Shown here one piece after another: positions 16,885 to 24,575 of a stretch of 46,026 nt of DNA. The stretch covers positions 1 to 46,026 of the forward strand of contig PGXU01000022.1 in NCBI GenBank assembly GCA_002839335.1, in the 5' to 3' direction. The translations under genes were made by a program, and so were the position numbers. The notes under the pieces were generated by a model, which saw nothing but the letters and a program-made list of their open reading frames with translations, was not told the DNA's origin and ran no database searches. Source of the DNA: Spirochaetae bacterium HGW-Spirochaetae-4 (GTDB taxonomy: Bacteria; Spirochaetota; Spirochaetia; Sphaerochaetales; Sphaerochaetaceae). Every line of letters starts with the position of its first letter. Positions within the stretch are counted from its first letter, which is position 1.

Positions 16885-17286
16885 ATGAAGATAGCGATTA
16901 TTATCAATGAAGTGTTACCTTGTGGATTGGTCTCAAACACTGCGGCAGTCTTGGGGATATCCTTGGGAAAGGCATTCCCAGATATAGTCAGGGAATCGGT
17001 ATATGATTCGGCGGGCAATGAATTTGTAGGTATTACCTGTCTCAATATTCCTATACTTTCAGCGACTGGAGAGAAGCTGAAAGAGATTGCTGGCAAAGTA
17101 CAACAGGATGAAGAAATTTTCTCTATTCCTTTTATCGAAGTTGCCCAGCGGTGCAGGGATTACGATTCCTACAAGGAATGTCTACTAAAGATGCCTCCTG
17201 AACAGGTGGCTTATAGTGGACTCGCACTTGTGGGGCCTGATAAAAAGGTGTCCCGTTATACAGGAGCTCTACCTTTAGTTCGGTGA
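16885..17286 (+). CDS. DUF2000-family protein
   Basis: 133 residues from ATG 16885 (a GTG at 16870 would add five residues). It matches DUF2000 in layout: KIAIIINEVLPCGLVSNTAAVLGISLGK at the N-terminus, then NIPILSATGEKLKEI and the C-terminal VAYSGLALVGPDKKVSRYTGALPLVR. Members are peptidyl-tRNA-hydrolase-like in fold; function is unknown. It lies between the AraC regulator and the LysE fragment, the usual company of this family. Confidence 0.8.
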   Translation: MKIAIIINEVLPCGLVSNTAAVLGISLGKAFPDIVRESVYDSAGNEFVGITCLNIPILSATGEKLKEIAGKVQQDEEIFSIPFIEVAQRCRDYDSYKECLLKMPPEQVAYSGLALVGPDKKVSRYTGALPLVR

Positions 17287-17303
17287 GATGTGGGAATATC
17301 AGC

Positions 17304-17621
17304 ATGAATTCGGCAATATTACTTGGAGTCGCTACTGTTGTAGTCGCCCTTTTCCTCGCTCTCCTAAGCCCCGGTCCAGTGTCCATACTAATTGTAAAGA
17401 GTGGGATCAAGAATAGGATCCTTGATGCGTTGGGGCTTTCACTTGGTATCGTTTTATGCATTGTATGGCTTGGAAACATTCTTACCTATTCTGTACTGCC
17501 TCATCGGGTCTTGAAATCTCTCGGGGAAATCTTCCTTCTTTACCTGGCAATCAAGGCTTTGAAGACAAGAAAGATGGATTTTCAGACGAAATGCAACATG
17601 TCTACTTCGCAACCATGCTGA
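17304..17621 (+). pseudogene. Truncated LysE/RhtB-family exporter
   Basis: 105 residues from ATG 17304. The N-terminal half of a LysE-type exporter is clear: a first helix ending in LALLSPGPVSILIVKSGIKNR (family PGP motif), a second helix, and LGEIFLLYLAIKALK. Complete members have about 200 residues and six helices; here the frame leaves the family after residue 92 and stops. Neither other frame up to 17690 restores the missing half, so the 3' part was deleted. Probably non-functional. Confidence 0.7.
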
Positions 17622-17691
17622 AGAAACGGGATATGCAAATCGATATCACCCTTGGCTCTTCTGAAGGGCCCTTCCATTATTGATTTCCCAT

Positions 17692-18453
17692 TTACAGCCA
17701 CACAGCCCAATCACCGTAATCACATATGCCGATTCCATGCTGCAACTTGCCCTCGGTCTTCAGTTCTTGGAACGCGTTTCGCATCCTTCCAAGAATCTCA
17801 GGTTTGATATCCAGTGAATGGTGGGCTGGAAACACCCGCTCAACCGGCAATGCGGCAATCTTCTCTAGGGAGGCAAGATAGGCTTGGGGATCGGTGGAAG
17901 GATAATAGGCGAACAATGTATCCTTATAGACCAGGTCGCCAGTGAACAGATATCTTTTTCCCTCTTCCCAGAAACACATGTGTCCGGGAGAGTGTCCGGG
18001 TGTGTGCAACACCTTGATGATCCGGCCGCCCAGATCGATTGCATCGCCATCGTCGAGAATACGGGAAGGGGTACCTTGAAAGAATTCATATGTGTTCACA
18101 TCATAACCGGTAGGGGCATCACAACGGTCCATCACCATCTCTTTGATTTGGTTTATGGAGAGGGGGAATCCGCCTTTTAGCCAGTGCAATTCATCCTTAT
18201 GGGCATAGAAATCGGGAAAATATCGGTGGCCCCCGATATGGTCCCAATGGATATGGGTTGCGACGGCGATGATTGGTTTGTCGGTAAGGTTCGTCACCTC
18301 ATCGTGAATGTTGCAGATACCCAATCCTGTATCGATGAGTAGGCTGGAAGCAGTGCCATTCAAAAGATAACAGTGGGTTTCTTCCCAGTGTCGGTATTCA
18401 CTGATTATGTATGTATCGGCGTCAATCAGGTCGATGGTGAACCAATCGCTCAT
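17692..18453 (-). CDS. Metallo-beta-lactamase-fold hydrolase
   Basis: 253 residues from the ATG at 18453, which has GGAGG (complement of 18458-18462); a longer in-frame extension upstream lacks a site. Full MBL motif THIHWDHIGG, then TPGHSPGHMCFW, LFTGDLVYKD and FPAHHSLDI. No signal peptide. This glyoxalase II-like subgroup contains many hydrolases without assigned substrates. Convergent with the DUF2000/LysE unit and divergent from the thiamin operon. Confidence 0.88.
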   Translation of the reverse strand: MSDWFTIDLIDADTYIISEYRHWEETHCYLLNGTASSLLIDTGLGICNIHDEVTNLTDKPIIAVATHIHWDHIGGHRYFPDFYAHKDELHWLKGGFPLSINQIKEMVMDRCDAPTGYDVNTYEFFQGTPSRILDDGDAIDLGGRIIKVLHTPGHSPGHMCFWEEGKRYLFTGDLVYKDTLFAYYPSTDPQAYLASLEKIAALPVERVFPAHHSLDIKPEILGRMRNAFQELKTEGKLQHGIGICDYGDWAVWL

Positions 18454-18580
18454 GAAACCTCCATGCGTATGAGAAGAGTATTCATTTGCTTTTCCCCGCA
18501 GGGACACTTTAGGTTCAGTTGAAAAAATATGCAACAATCATTCCACAACGAATGGGAAAGCCACTAACGAATGGTGGTTA

Positions 18581-18609
18581 TTGACATGATTCGCGATCTT
18601 CCCTATGCT
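18581..18609 (+). promoter_or_regulatory. Promoter of the thiamin salvage operon
   Basis: TTGACA (18581-18586), 17 bp, TATGCT (18604-18609): consensus -35 and near-consensus -10. Transcription would start near 18616, just before the first TPP aptamer, so all three riboswitches are on one leader RNA. Confidence 0.75.
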
Positions 18610-18627
18610 GACGACCATAGTACGAAA

Positions 18628-18703
18628 GCGGGGGGACTCTTCGGAGTTGAGAAGGTAGAACCTGACCCTTGGAACCTGGCAGTTAACACTGGCGTAGGGA
18701 AGC
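18628..18703 (+). ncRNA. TPP riboswitch aptamer 1 of 3
   Basis: 76-nt THI-box element. Recognised by TTGAGA (in place of the usual CTGAGA), ACCTG, and the strongly conserved GGCGTAGGGAAGC end. The P3 arm is ACTC-TTCG-GAGT with a UUCG loop, and CAGT-TAAC-ACTG closes the other arm. Binds thiamin pyrophosphate; controls the downstream thiD-thiM-cytX-thiE operon. Confidence 0.9.
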
Positions 18704-18726
18704 TGATAGATGCACACCGGTCAATC

Positions 18727-18750
18727 ATCTCCCCACGGGGAGATTTTTTT
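18727..18750 (+). terminator. Intrinsic terminator of TPP riboswitch 1
   Basis: ATCTCCCC-AC-GGGGAGAT hairpin (18727-18744) followed by a T tract to 18750. The CCCC arm could pair with the G-run at the 5' edge of the aptamer as an antiterminator when TPP is absent; that pairing is inferred. Confidence 0.85.
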
Positions 18751-18763
18751 ATATATTAGCGAT

Positions 18764-18839
18764 GCGGGGGGACTCTTCGGAGTTGAGAAGGTAAAACCTG
18801 ACCCTTGGAACCTGGCAGTTAACACTGGCGTAGGGAAGC
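18764..18839 (+). ncRNA. TPP riboswitch aptamer 2 of 3
   Basis: Identical to copy 1 except one base in the small AGGT-AGA-ACCT arm (TAGAA to TAAAA). It begins 136 bp after copy 1, so the whole unit of aptamer plus terminator is tandemly repeated. Confidence 0.9.
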
Positions 18840-18862
18840 AGATGGATCCATTCAGGACAATC

Positions 18863-18885
18863 ATCTCCCTACGGGGAGATTTTTT
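18863..18885 (+). terminator. Intrinsic terminator of TPP riboswitch 2
   Basis: ATCTCCC-TACG-GGGAGAT hairpin (18863-18880) followed by T's to 18885, the counterpart of terminator 1. Confidence 0.85.
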
Positions 18886-18898
18886 ATATACAAGCGAT

Positions 18899-18974
18899 GC
18901 GGGGGGACTCTTCGGAGTTGAGAAGGTAGAACCTGACCCTTGGAACCTGGCAGTTAACACTGGCGTAGGGAAGC
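18899..18974 (+). ncRNA. TPP riboswitch aptamer 3 of 3
   Basis: Same 76-nt sequence as copy 1, 135 bp after copy 2. The following 70 bp to thiD contain only weak stems (ATCAAT/ATTGAT at 18980-18998; ACTTG/CAAGT at 19002-19021) and no T tract. This copy therefore lacks a visible terminator and may act on translation or be vestigial. Confidence 0.9.
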
Positions 18975-19044
18975 AATACATCAATCCGAATCATTGATAG
19001 TACTTGTCTTTTCCAGCAAGTGACACATATGAGGAGGATTTTAG

Positions 19045-19845
19045 ATGAAACATGTATTAACCATCGCCGGCTCGGATTGTAGCGGCGGTGCCGGCATCCA
19101 GGCGGACTTGAAGACATTCGCAGCTCATGGTGTATATGGAATGAGCGTCATTGTCTCCGTAGTCGCCGAGAACACCCAACGGGTGATAGGAGCACAAAAC
19201 GTCTCTTCAACACTGATAGCTGAACAGCTACAGGCAGTTTTTGAGGACATCCGTGTAGATGCGGTCAAAATCGGAATGCTACCCTCCCAGTTGGTCATGG
19301 AGACAGTCGCCAGGGAGCTGAAGGAAAGAAAACCCAGGAACATTGTTCTGGATCCTGTGATGATAGCAAAGAACGGATTTGCCCTCATGGATTCCAGATT
19401 GGCACGGACCTTGGCTGATTTGGTTTTGCCGTATGCCGATGTGGTAACCCCCAACATTCCGGAAGCGGAAGTCCTTGCCGATATGCGTATTGCTTCAATT
19501 GAAGATATGGAAGAGGCAGCACGTAGGATTTACAGGTATGGTCCACCCTATGTGCTGGTCAAAGGTGGTCACCGCAGTGATGCTGCTGCCGATCTGCTGT
19601 ATGACGGAAACAGGATGTTGTGGTTCACCGCAAAACGAATAGATACCAAAAATACGCACGGAACAGGGTGTACCTTTTCATCGGCAATTGCTGCGAACCT
19701 TGCATTGGGCAAACCTATCGAAAAAGCGGTGGAACAAGCAAAGGCGTATGTGACCATGGCCATCGAACACGCATTGTCTTTAGGGAAGGGGTGCGGTCCC
19801 ACACATCATTTTTATGATCTCTACAACAATGGATTAGCCCGATAA
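19045..19845 (+). CDS. thiD: Hydroxymethylpyrimidine/phosphomethylpyrimidine kinase ThiD
   Basis: 266 residues, full length for the family. It phosphorylates HMP and HMP-P to HMP-PP for thiamin synthesis. Ribokinase-like fold with the ThiD signature GSDCSGGAGIQADLKTFAAHGVYG, substrate region KIGML, VLDPVMIAKNG, VTPNIPEAEVL and the anion hole/catalytic NTHGTGCTFSSAIAA. GAGGAGG precedes ATG. First gene of the riboswitch-controlled operon; thiM follows after 14 bp. Confidence 0.96.
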   Translation: MKHVLTIAGSDCSGGAGIQADLKTFAAHGVYGMSVIVSVVAENTQRVIGAQNVSSTLIAEQLQAVFEDIRVDAVKIGMLPSQLVMETVARELKERKPRNIVLDPVMIAKNGFALMDSRLARTLADLVLPYADVVTPNIPEAEVLADMRIASIEDMEEAARRIYRYGPPYVLVKGGHRSDAAADLLYDGNRMLWFTAKRIDTKNTHGTGCTFSSAIAANLALGKPIEKAVEQAKAYVTMAIEHALSLGKGCGPTHHFYDLYNNGLAR

Positions 19846-19859
19846 GGAGGAGCAATATC

Positions 19860-20684
19860 ATGGATACGAAACAGATGTACTCAAACAGTACGGAGATACT
19901 GCAGACTGTACGAAAGAAGAAACCAATCGTTCATCAGATTACCAATTACGTCACGGTACAGGATTGTGCCAACGTAGTCCTCGCTTTGGGAGGTTCTCCC
20001 ATTATGGCGGATGCTGAGGAAGAGTTGGAAGATATTGTTCGCTTGAGCAATGCTTTGGTCATAAATATCGGGACCCTCAATGGTCGAACACGTTCCTCGA
20101 TGTTCACAGCTGCCCACATTGCGCGAGATTCCGGCATCCCCATCATTCTCGATCCGGTAGGAGCGGGAGCTTCCTCCTATAGGACCCAAACCGTACAAAA
20201 CTTGATTTCTGACCTGGTTCCCAACGTGATTCGAGGAAATCTTTCAGAGATTCGAAGTGTTGCACAGCTGAGTAGTCATACCTTGGGTGTCGATTCTGCT
20301 GGCTGTGACGGTGCCGAACAGGTTGAAGAAACCAAGGAAATTGCTTGTAATCTTTCCCGGAAACTTGGATGTATCGTTGCCATCACCGGCAAGATCGACA
20401 TTGTCTCGGATGGTACATCCATAGCAACCATTGAAAATGGACATCCCGCACTGACGCGGATTACGGGAACAGGATGTATGAGTACTGCGATGGTCGGGAC
20501 CTGCTGCGCAGTAACCGATGACTATTTCTCGGCTACCGTTACGGCCCTTCTCGGTATGGGTATTGCCGGAGAACTGGCAAGCGTGCACGCCGGTTTGGGA
20601 AGTTTCCATACCGCTCTATTTGACCATTTCAGCAGACTTGATGGTGCTCTCCTGATGCAAAGGGGGAACCTCTATGTCAAATGA
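19860..20684 (+). CDS. thiM: Hydroxyethylthiazole kinase ThiM
   Basis: 274 residues. Salvages hydroxyethylthiazole by phosphorylation to HET-P. Family motifs: PIVHQITNYVTVQDCANVVLALGGSPIMADAEEE at the substrate site, INIGTLN, ILDPVGAGAS, IRGNLSEIRS and catalytic RITGTGCM. AAGGAGGAGC lies before ATG. It overlaps the transporter gene downstream by 11 bp, indicating translational coupling. No thiazole synthesis genes are nearby, so the operon is built for salvage. Confidence 0.96.
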   Translation: MDTKQMYSNSTEILQTVRKKKPIVHQITNYVTVQDCANVVLALGGSPIMADAEEELEDIVRLSNALVINIGTLNGRTRSSMFTAAHIARDSGIPIILDPVGAGASSYRTQTVQNLISDLVPNVIRGNLSEIRSVAQLSSHTLGVDSAGCDGAEQVEETKEIACNLSRKLGCIVAITGKIDIVSDGTSIATIENGHPALTRITGTGCMSTAMVGTCCAVTDDYFSATVTALLGMGIAGELASVHAGLGSFHTALFDHFSRLDGALLMQRGNLYVK

Positions 20685-21876
20685 TTCTCCTACCAGAGGG
20701 TTTTCGAGCCGTTCATTGTTCCTCATTTGGGCAGGGGCAGCAATTTCTGTTGCCGAGATACTTTCGGGAAGTGTACTGGCTTCCCTCGGTATGTCGTCCG
20801 GACTGGTGGCAATTCTCCTGGGGCACACGATCGGAGGTGCCCTGTTGTATCTTGCTGCAACCATGAGCAGCTCCTTGCGAGCTTCGGCGATGGAATCGAC
20901 CCGTTACTCTTTTGGAATCTACGGATCGTATGTTTTCTCAGGTTTCAATATCCTTCAGTTGGTGGGATGGACATCCATCATGATGCTGCAGGGCTCCCGT
21001 ATCCTTGACCAGATAACCGTATCACTGTATGGATACAGCAATCCCAACCTCTGGATGATCGGGATTGCCCTGTGCATTTCCATCTGGTTGTTGTTCATAT
21101 CGCGCCAACATGCACAACTCAATGGTCTGGTGGTTGTACTGTTGCTACTGTTGAGCCTGGTGATGGGATATCGGCTCATACGTGATCTTGCCTTCAATGC
21201 CGTAGAAGGTGCGTGGCCGACGATTACCTTTTGGCAGGGAGTGGAATTGAATATCGCCATGTGTCTCTCCTGGTTACCCTTGATAGGGGATTACACCCAA
21301 CATGCCAGGCAGACGAGAAGCGGCCCGCTGTGGAGTGCCGTTGGCTATTCGGTTGTAGGGAGCTGTATGTTTGCATTGGGGCTGGGGTTATCCCTTGTTA
21401 CCGGGAGTTCTGATATTGCATTGATGCTGACAATCTCAGGGTTTGGGTTGGCTTCGCTTTTCATTGTATTTTTTTCGACCGTAACCACCACCTACCTGGA
21501 TGTATATTCGGCGAGCGATAGTTTCATGAATATCTGGCCTTTGAGTCACGGAAAGGTGCTTTCCATACTCTTTACGTTCATCAGTCTGCTCATCGCCCTC
21601 CTGCTGCCAATGGATACCATCGAACCGTTTCTGTATCTCATTGGAACCATATTCTCTCCCCTGTATGCACTGTTGTTCGTCGATTACTTCATCCTCCACA
21701 GACCTTCTGCGCAAACAAACCGCTGGAATCTGACAAACATGACACTCTGGGGCATCGGTGTTGTGCTGTACTTCCTGATGCAGGCGGTTCTTATCGATGT
21801 CAGCAATTCCCTGCTCATATTCCTTATCGTCGGTGGTACCAGTGTGCTTATCAAAAAGAGGCAAAAACGTGTGTAA
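20674..21876 (+). CDS. cytX: CytX-type NCS1 transporter, probable hydroxymethylpyrimidine importer
   Basis: 400-residue membrane protein with about twelve hydrophobic segments, NCS1 family (nucleobase:cation symporter 1). It begins GFSSRSLFLIWAGAAISVAEILSGS, a layout seen in CytX/CodB-like proteins, and carries WLPLIGDYTQHARQT in the middle. Position inside a TPP-regulated operon between thiM and thiE supports uptake of the HMP moiety (or a derivative) for ThiD. The substrate assignment is inferred from context and the CytX family. Confidence 0.88.
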   Translation: MSNDSPTRGFSSRSLFLIWAGAAISVAEILSGSVLASLGMSSGLVAILLGHTIGGALLYLAATMSSSLRASAMESTRYSFGIYGSYVFSGFNILQLVGWTSIMMLQGSRILDQITVSLYGYSNPNLWMIGIALCISIWLLFISRQHAQLNGLVVVLLLLLSLVMGYRLIRDLAFNAVEGAWPTITFWQGVELNIAMCLSWLPLIGDYTQHARQTRSGPLWSAVGYSVVGSCMFALGLGLSLVTGSSDIALMLTISGFGLASLFIVFFSTVTTTYLDVYSASDSFMNIWPLSHGKVLSILFTFISLLIALLLPMDTIEPFLYLIGTIFSPLYALLFVDYFILHRPSAQTNRWNLTNMTLWGIGVVLYFLMQAVLIDVSNSLLIFLIVGGTSVLIKKRQKRV

Positions 21877-22528
21877 GGTGGACTATACCTTGTATATGGT
21901 AACCGATCGAACACTCATGGGAACCAAGACCTTGGAAGAGTGTGTCGAACAAGCTCTTTCCGGTGGTGTCACACTGGTCCAATTGCGGGAAAAACATCTG
22001 GATACCGAAGCCTTTGTCATGTTGGGCAAACGGATCAAGCGTCTCTGCGATGCATACGATGTCCCTCTGGTGATCAATGACCGGCTGGATGTTGCTCTAG
22101 GTGTGGATGCAATTGGGGTACATATTGGTCAGCATGATCTGTCGGTTTCCGAGGCACGTGCAATTCTGGGCCCAAACCGCTTGTTGGGTGTTTCGGCGAC
22201 CACTGTGGTTCAGGCAAAAAAAGCCCAGGCTGATGGAGCGGACTACCTGGGGGTTGGGGCCATGTTTGTCACCCAAACCAAACAGGATGCTTCGTATGTT
22301 TCTCTACAAACTTTGGCAGCGATACGCAAAGCAGTGAATCTGCCGATTGTGACCATCGGTGGCATGAACAAGGAGACTATTCCGCTGTGTGCCCCATATG
22401 GTGTGCAAGGGTTTGCCGTAGTTTCAGCCCTCGTCAGCAAACCGGATGTTTTCCTTGCTGCCAAGGAGCTGGAACAATGCTCAAAAGCGTATGTTCGTCC
22501 TGTTCCTCCCGCAATATATGGGACCTGA
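21869..22528 (+). CDS. thiE: Thiamin-phosphate synthase ThiE
   Basis: 219 residues from a GTG at 21869, which has AAAAGAGG seven bases upstream inside the end of cytX (8-bp overlap); an ATG at 21797 would add 24 residues unlike the family. It joins HMP-PP and thiazole phosphate. Motifs: YTLYMVTDR, LVQLREKHLDTE, LVINDRLDVALGVDAIGVHIGQHDL, GVSATTV, YLGVGAMFVTQTKQ and PIVTIGGMN. The GVHIGQHDL substitution of the more common GQxDLP is minor. Last gene of the operon. Confidence 0.94.
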   Translation: MCKVDYTLYMVTDRTLMGTKTLEECVEQALSGGVTLVQLREKHLDTEAFVMLGKRIKRLCDAYDVPLVINDRLDVALGVDAIGVHIGQHDLSVSEARAILGPNRLLGVSATTVVQAKKAQADGADYLGVGAMFVTQTKQDASYVSLQTLAAIRKAVNLPIVTIGGMNKETIPLCAPYGVQGFAVVSALVSKPDVFLAAKELEQCSKAYVRPVPPAIYGT

Positions 22529-22702
22529 AGCAAGGAGGTTCGCAACTAGGTCTTGGTACAAAAGGTACCTCATGGAGAATTGGTGCGGATTGGCTGGCTC
22601 TCTACGAGAGTCCTGACGTTCTATCCTAGCAGGGGAGGTGATGTTGCCTGGAAAGCATTCCTATGCGATATTGGGATCTGACTATATAGGAGCAGCAATA
22701 TA

Positions 22703-23167
22703 ATGGGAATAAGATTTGTATCCACCAGGGATTCCCTCCTCTTGGCATATTCTTCTGACGACAAAGGTTCATGCCTTCATCGTGAAGCGTCCGCTTCCGA
22801 AGTGTTCCCCAACGATATGGGGAGGATTGCTGGACTCTATCATGTCATGAACGAGAACCTTGTCGAATCGGATACAGTCGATTTGAAGATAAACGTATCT
22901 GGTGACGAATCGCTGTTGTTGTACCGAGTTGCACAAATTCGGGATCACTATTTTGAGTTTGGTACGTATTTCCTCGGGGGAGAACAACTGCCGATCAATC
23001 TCTGGATTTCTACCGCAATCCCCATCTCGGATGAACTTTTCAGAGAGACGGGTTTGATTGGAGATATACTGGAAAGAGATAGAATGGGGTACGATCCCGT
23101 GGTTATTGGGGGGAAGCATCCAGATGCGATGCCGATGGCATTCTTTTTTTCCAAACCCACTTACTAG
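22703..23167 (+). CDS. Hypothetical protein, 154 residues
   Basis: No family recognised. Soluble, acidic, without signal peptide or membrane segment; a mixed alpha/beta pattern (DLKINVSGDESLLLYRVAQIRDHYFEFGTYFLGG) and a C-terminal MPMAFFFSKPTY. AGGAG lies ten bases before ATG. It is 174 bp after thiE, outside the obvious operon. The frame is uninterrupted, and the opposite strand also has an open frame there, but codon pattern and ribosome site favour this strand. Confidence 0.55.
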   Translation: MGIRFVSTRDSLLLAYSSDDKGSCLHREASASEVFPNDMGRIAGLYHVMNENLVESDTVDLKINVSGDESLLLYRVAQIRDHYFEFGTYFLGGEQLPINLWISTAIPISDELFRETGLIGDILERDRMGYDPVVIGGKHPDAMPMAFFFSKPTY

Positions 23168-23353
23168 TGGGAGTGCCGGCTTGCATGGGGTCGAGGCTCG
23201 AATCAATCGATGATTGGTTCGGTTACAGGAGTCGAGCAGGTACCTTCATGCACCGGGATGGTTCCTGTGAGGTGCTGGTTGTTATCCTGGTAAGCATTGA
23301 TGCGTATCAAACGAATGCCGATACCGGAATTTATGCGAGGAGGTATACTTGAA

Positions 23354-23524
23354 ATGACCAAACATACAGGTGGACAACTATTGCTGGGTTTTGCAACCAT
23401 GTTGATAGTTCTGGCAGGTGCTTCGGTATGGTTCAATCTTGGGATGCGGACTGTTGCTTCAGTTGCTTTCGTGATTGCCCTCATTATTGGTGGCGCAGGC
23501 GCATACATTTCCAAGAAGAAGTGA
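23354..23524 (+). CDS. Small membrane protein, 56 residues
   Basis: Two hydrophobic segments (about 8-26 and 32-50) joined by a short polar turn, with a C-terminal SKKK consistent with a cytoplasmic end. GAGGAGG ends eleven bases before the ATG at 23354; an in-frame ATG at 23333 lies before that site and is less likely. No family recognised. Confidence 0.5.
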   Translation: MTKHTGGQLLLGFATMLIVLAGASVWFNLGMRTVASVAFVIALIIGGAGAYISKKK

Positions 23525-23786
23525 AAAGTGATGATTATCCAGTACTCGCCAGTCATCTGGATTTGACTCTTGATGGTGTCGGATCAAATGTGGATTCTGC
23601 CATTATGATCCAGGGTATCGGAGTGTGATTCCTCGATCGTTGAACAGGGAATAACCGAAAAACTACCCTTGGTAGTATAGGAAAGTCGATTGGTGCCATA
23701 ATGTTTAGTTCCTCTTTTATACAAACTTCGCCGGTTGAACCCGACCACTTGACCGGAGCAATCCCAGCCAACGGACAGTGTAAACC
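23525..23786. other. Intergenic stretch up to the IS21-type element
   Basis: No gene supported. Short open frames on the minus strand (for example PVKWSGSTGEVCIKEEL) look protein-like but have no start or context, and may be the flank of whatever the IS disrupted. The bases CCTGCC/GGCAGG near 23786-23810 form a hairpin at or just inside the element. Confidence 0.35.
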
Positions 23787-23821
23787 CTGCCAGCTATGGA
23801 ACCGGCAGGGAAGTCATTGAG

Positions 23822-24575
23822 CTAGGGTTTTCTCGAATGTCTTTTTCTCAGATCCGGTCCCTCCAAACGCAATGTGAATGAAGCGGCCTGGACACGACCA
23901 AGAATAGCCTCACCCAAGGCCACATTTCCAATTACCGTCGGCCAGTTCTCTGTTGGAAGCTGCGTGCTGATGATGGTTGAAGTCTCGTCGTACCGGGTTT
24001 CCATCAGTTCCAGAATGATCAAGGTCCATTGTTTCTCTGGTGGCTGGCAGAGCCATTCGTCTATCACCAACAGCGAATACTTGCTGTAATAGCGCATCCG
24101 CTTCTCGTACTTCGGTGTATCGGTCTTGTACAAGATGGGCCAGCTCACGCATCATCGCTGGAAAAGAAACAACCTTGGTCCGATAGCCATGCTCACACGC
24201 CCGGTGTGCCAAGGCGCGGGAAAGGAACGTCTTGCCTGTCCCGGCGGCACTGATGACAATCACATTCGAATGGGTGCGGAGGTATTCGCATGTGGCAAGC
24301 CTCTCGATTGTCACCCTGTCGAGATTCCGTTGCGGATGGTACTCCAGTTCATCGAGATTGGCCACCGTGTTGTGGAGTTTCACCCTCTTCAATAACCGGG
24401 AAGCCCGGGAAGTGCGCCGTTGCTCCAGTTCTTCACCGGTGGCATCCAACAGTATGTCCAAGAGCGGCACATGTTGCTTCGCGGGAGAAGAGAAGGCTTC
24501 GATGAGCGCCAGGGAAATACCGGTTGCCCCCAGTTTCTCGAAATTCAAGGCCAATCTTTCCTCATCCTTCCTCAT
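23822..24575 (-). pseudogene. istB: IstB-like ATPase, frameshifted
   Basis: The first 150 or so residues are in one frame (ALNFEKLGATGISLALIEAFSS ... NVIVISAAGTGKTFLSRALAHRA, Walker A). The remainder, including Walker B SLLVIDEWLC and STIISTQLPTENW, is in the next frame. The shift lies near 24125-24145: one frame reads ELAHLVQDRYTEV while the other reads ILYKTDTPKYEKRMRYYSKYSLLVIDEW. IstB assists IS21 transposition. The Walker A has S where G is usual. Confidence 0.85.

Noticed and set aside
18628-18974. CRISPR-like array, because of three regularly spaced repeats
   Set aside because: Repeats are 76 nt with TPP aptamer structure, the intervening parts are themselves similar, and no cas genes are near.
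18571-18997. Open frames that repeat GGLFGVEKVEPDPWNLAVNTGVGK three times, looking like a repeat protein
   Set aside because: The repeats are the TPP riboswitch aptamers and their terminators, which explain the conservation at RNA level; there is no ribosome site, and the opposite-strand frames are equally repetitive.
22476-22629. Small frame continuing past thiE (ending GADWLALYESPDVLS)
   Set aside because: Mostly overlaps thiE in another frame, has no ribosome site and no recognised family.
23786-23811. GGCAGG/CCTGCC hairpin as a terminator
   Set aside because: No T tract on either strand; more likely part of the end of the IS21-type element.
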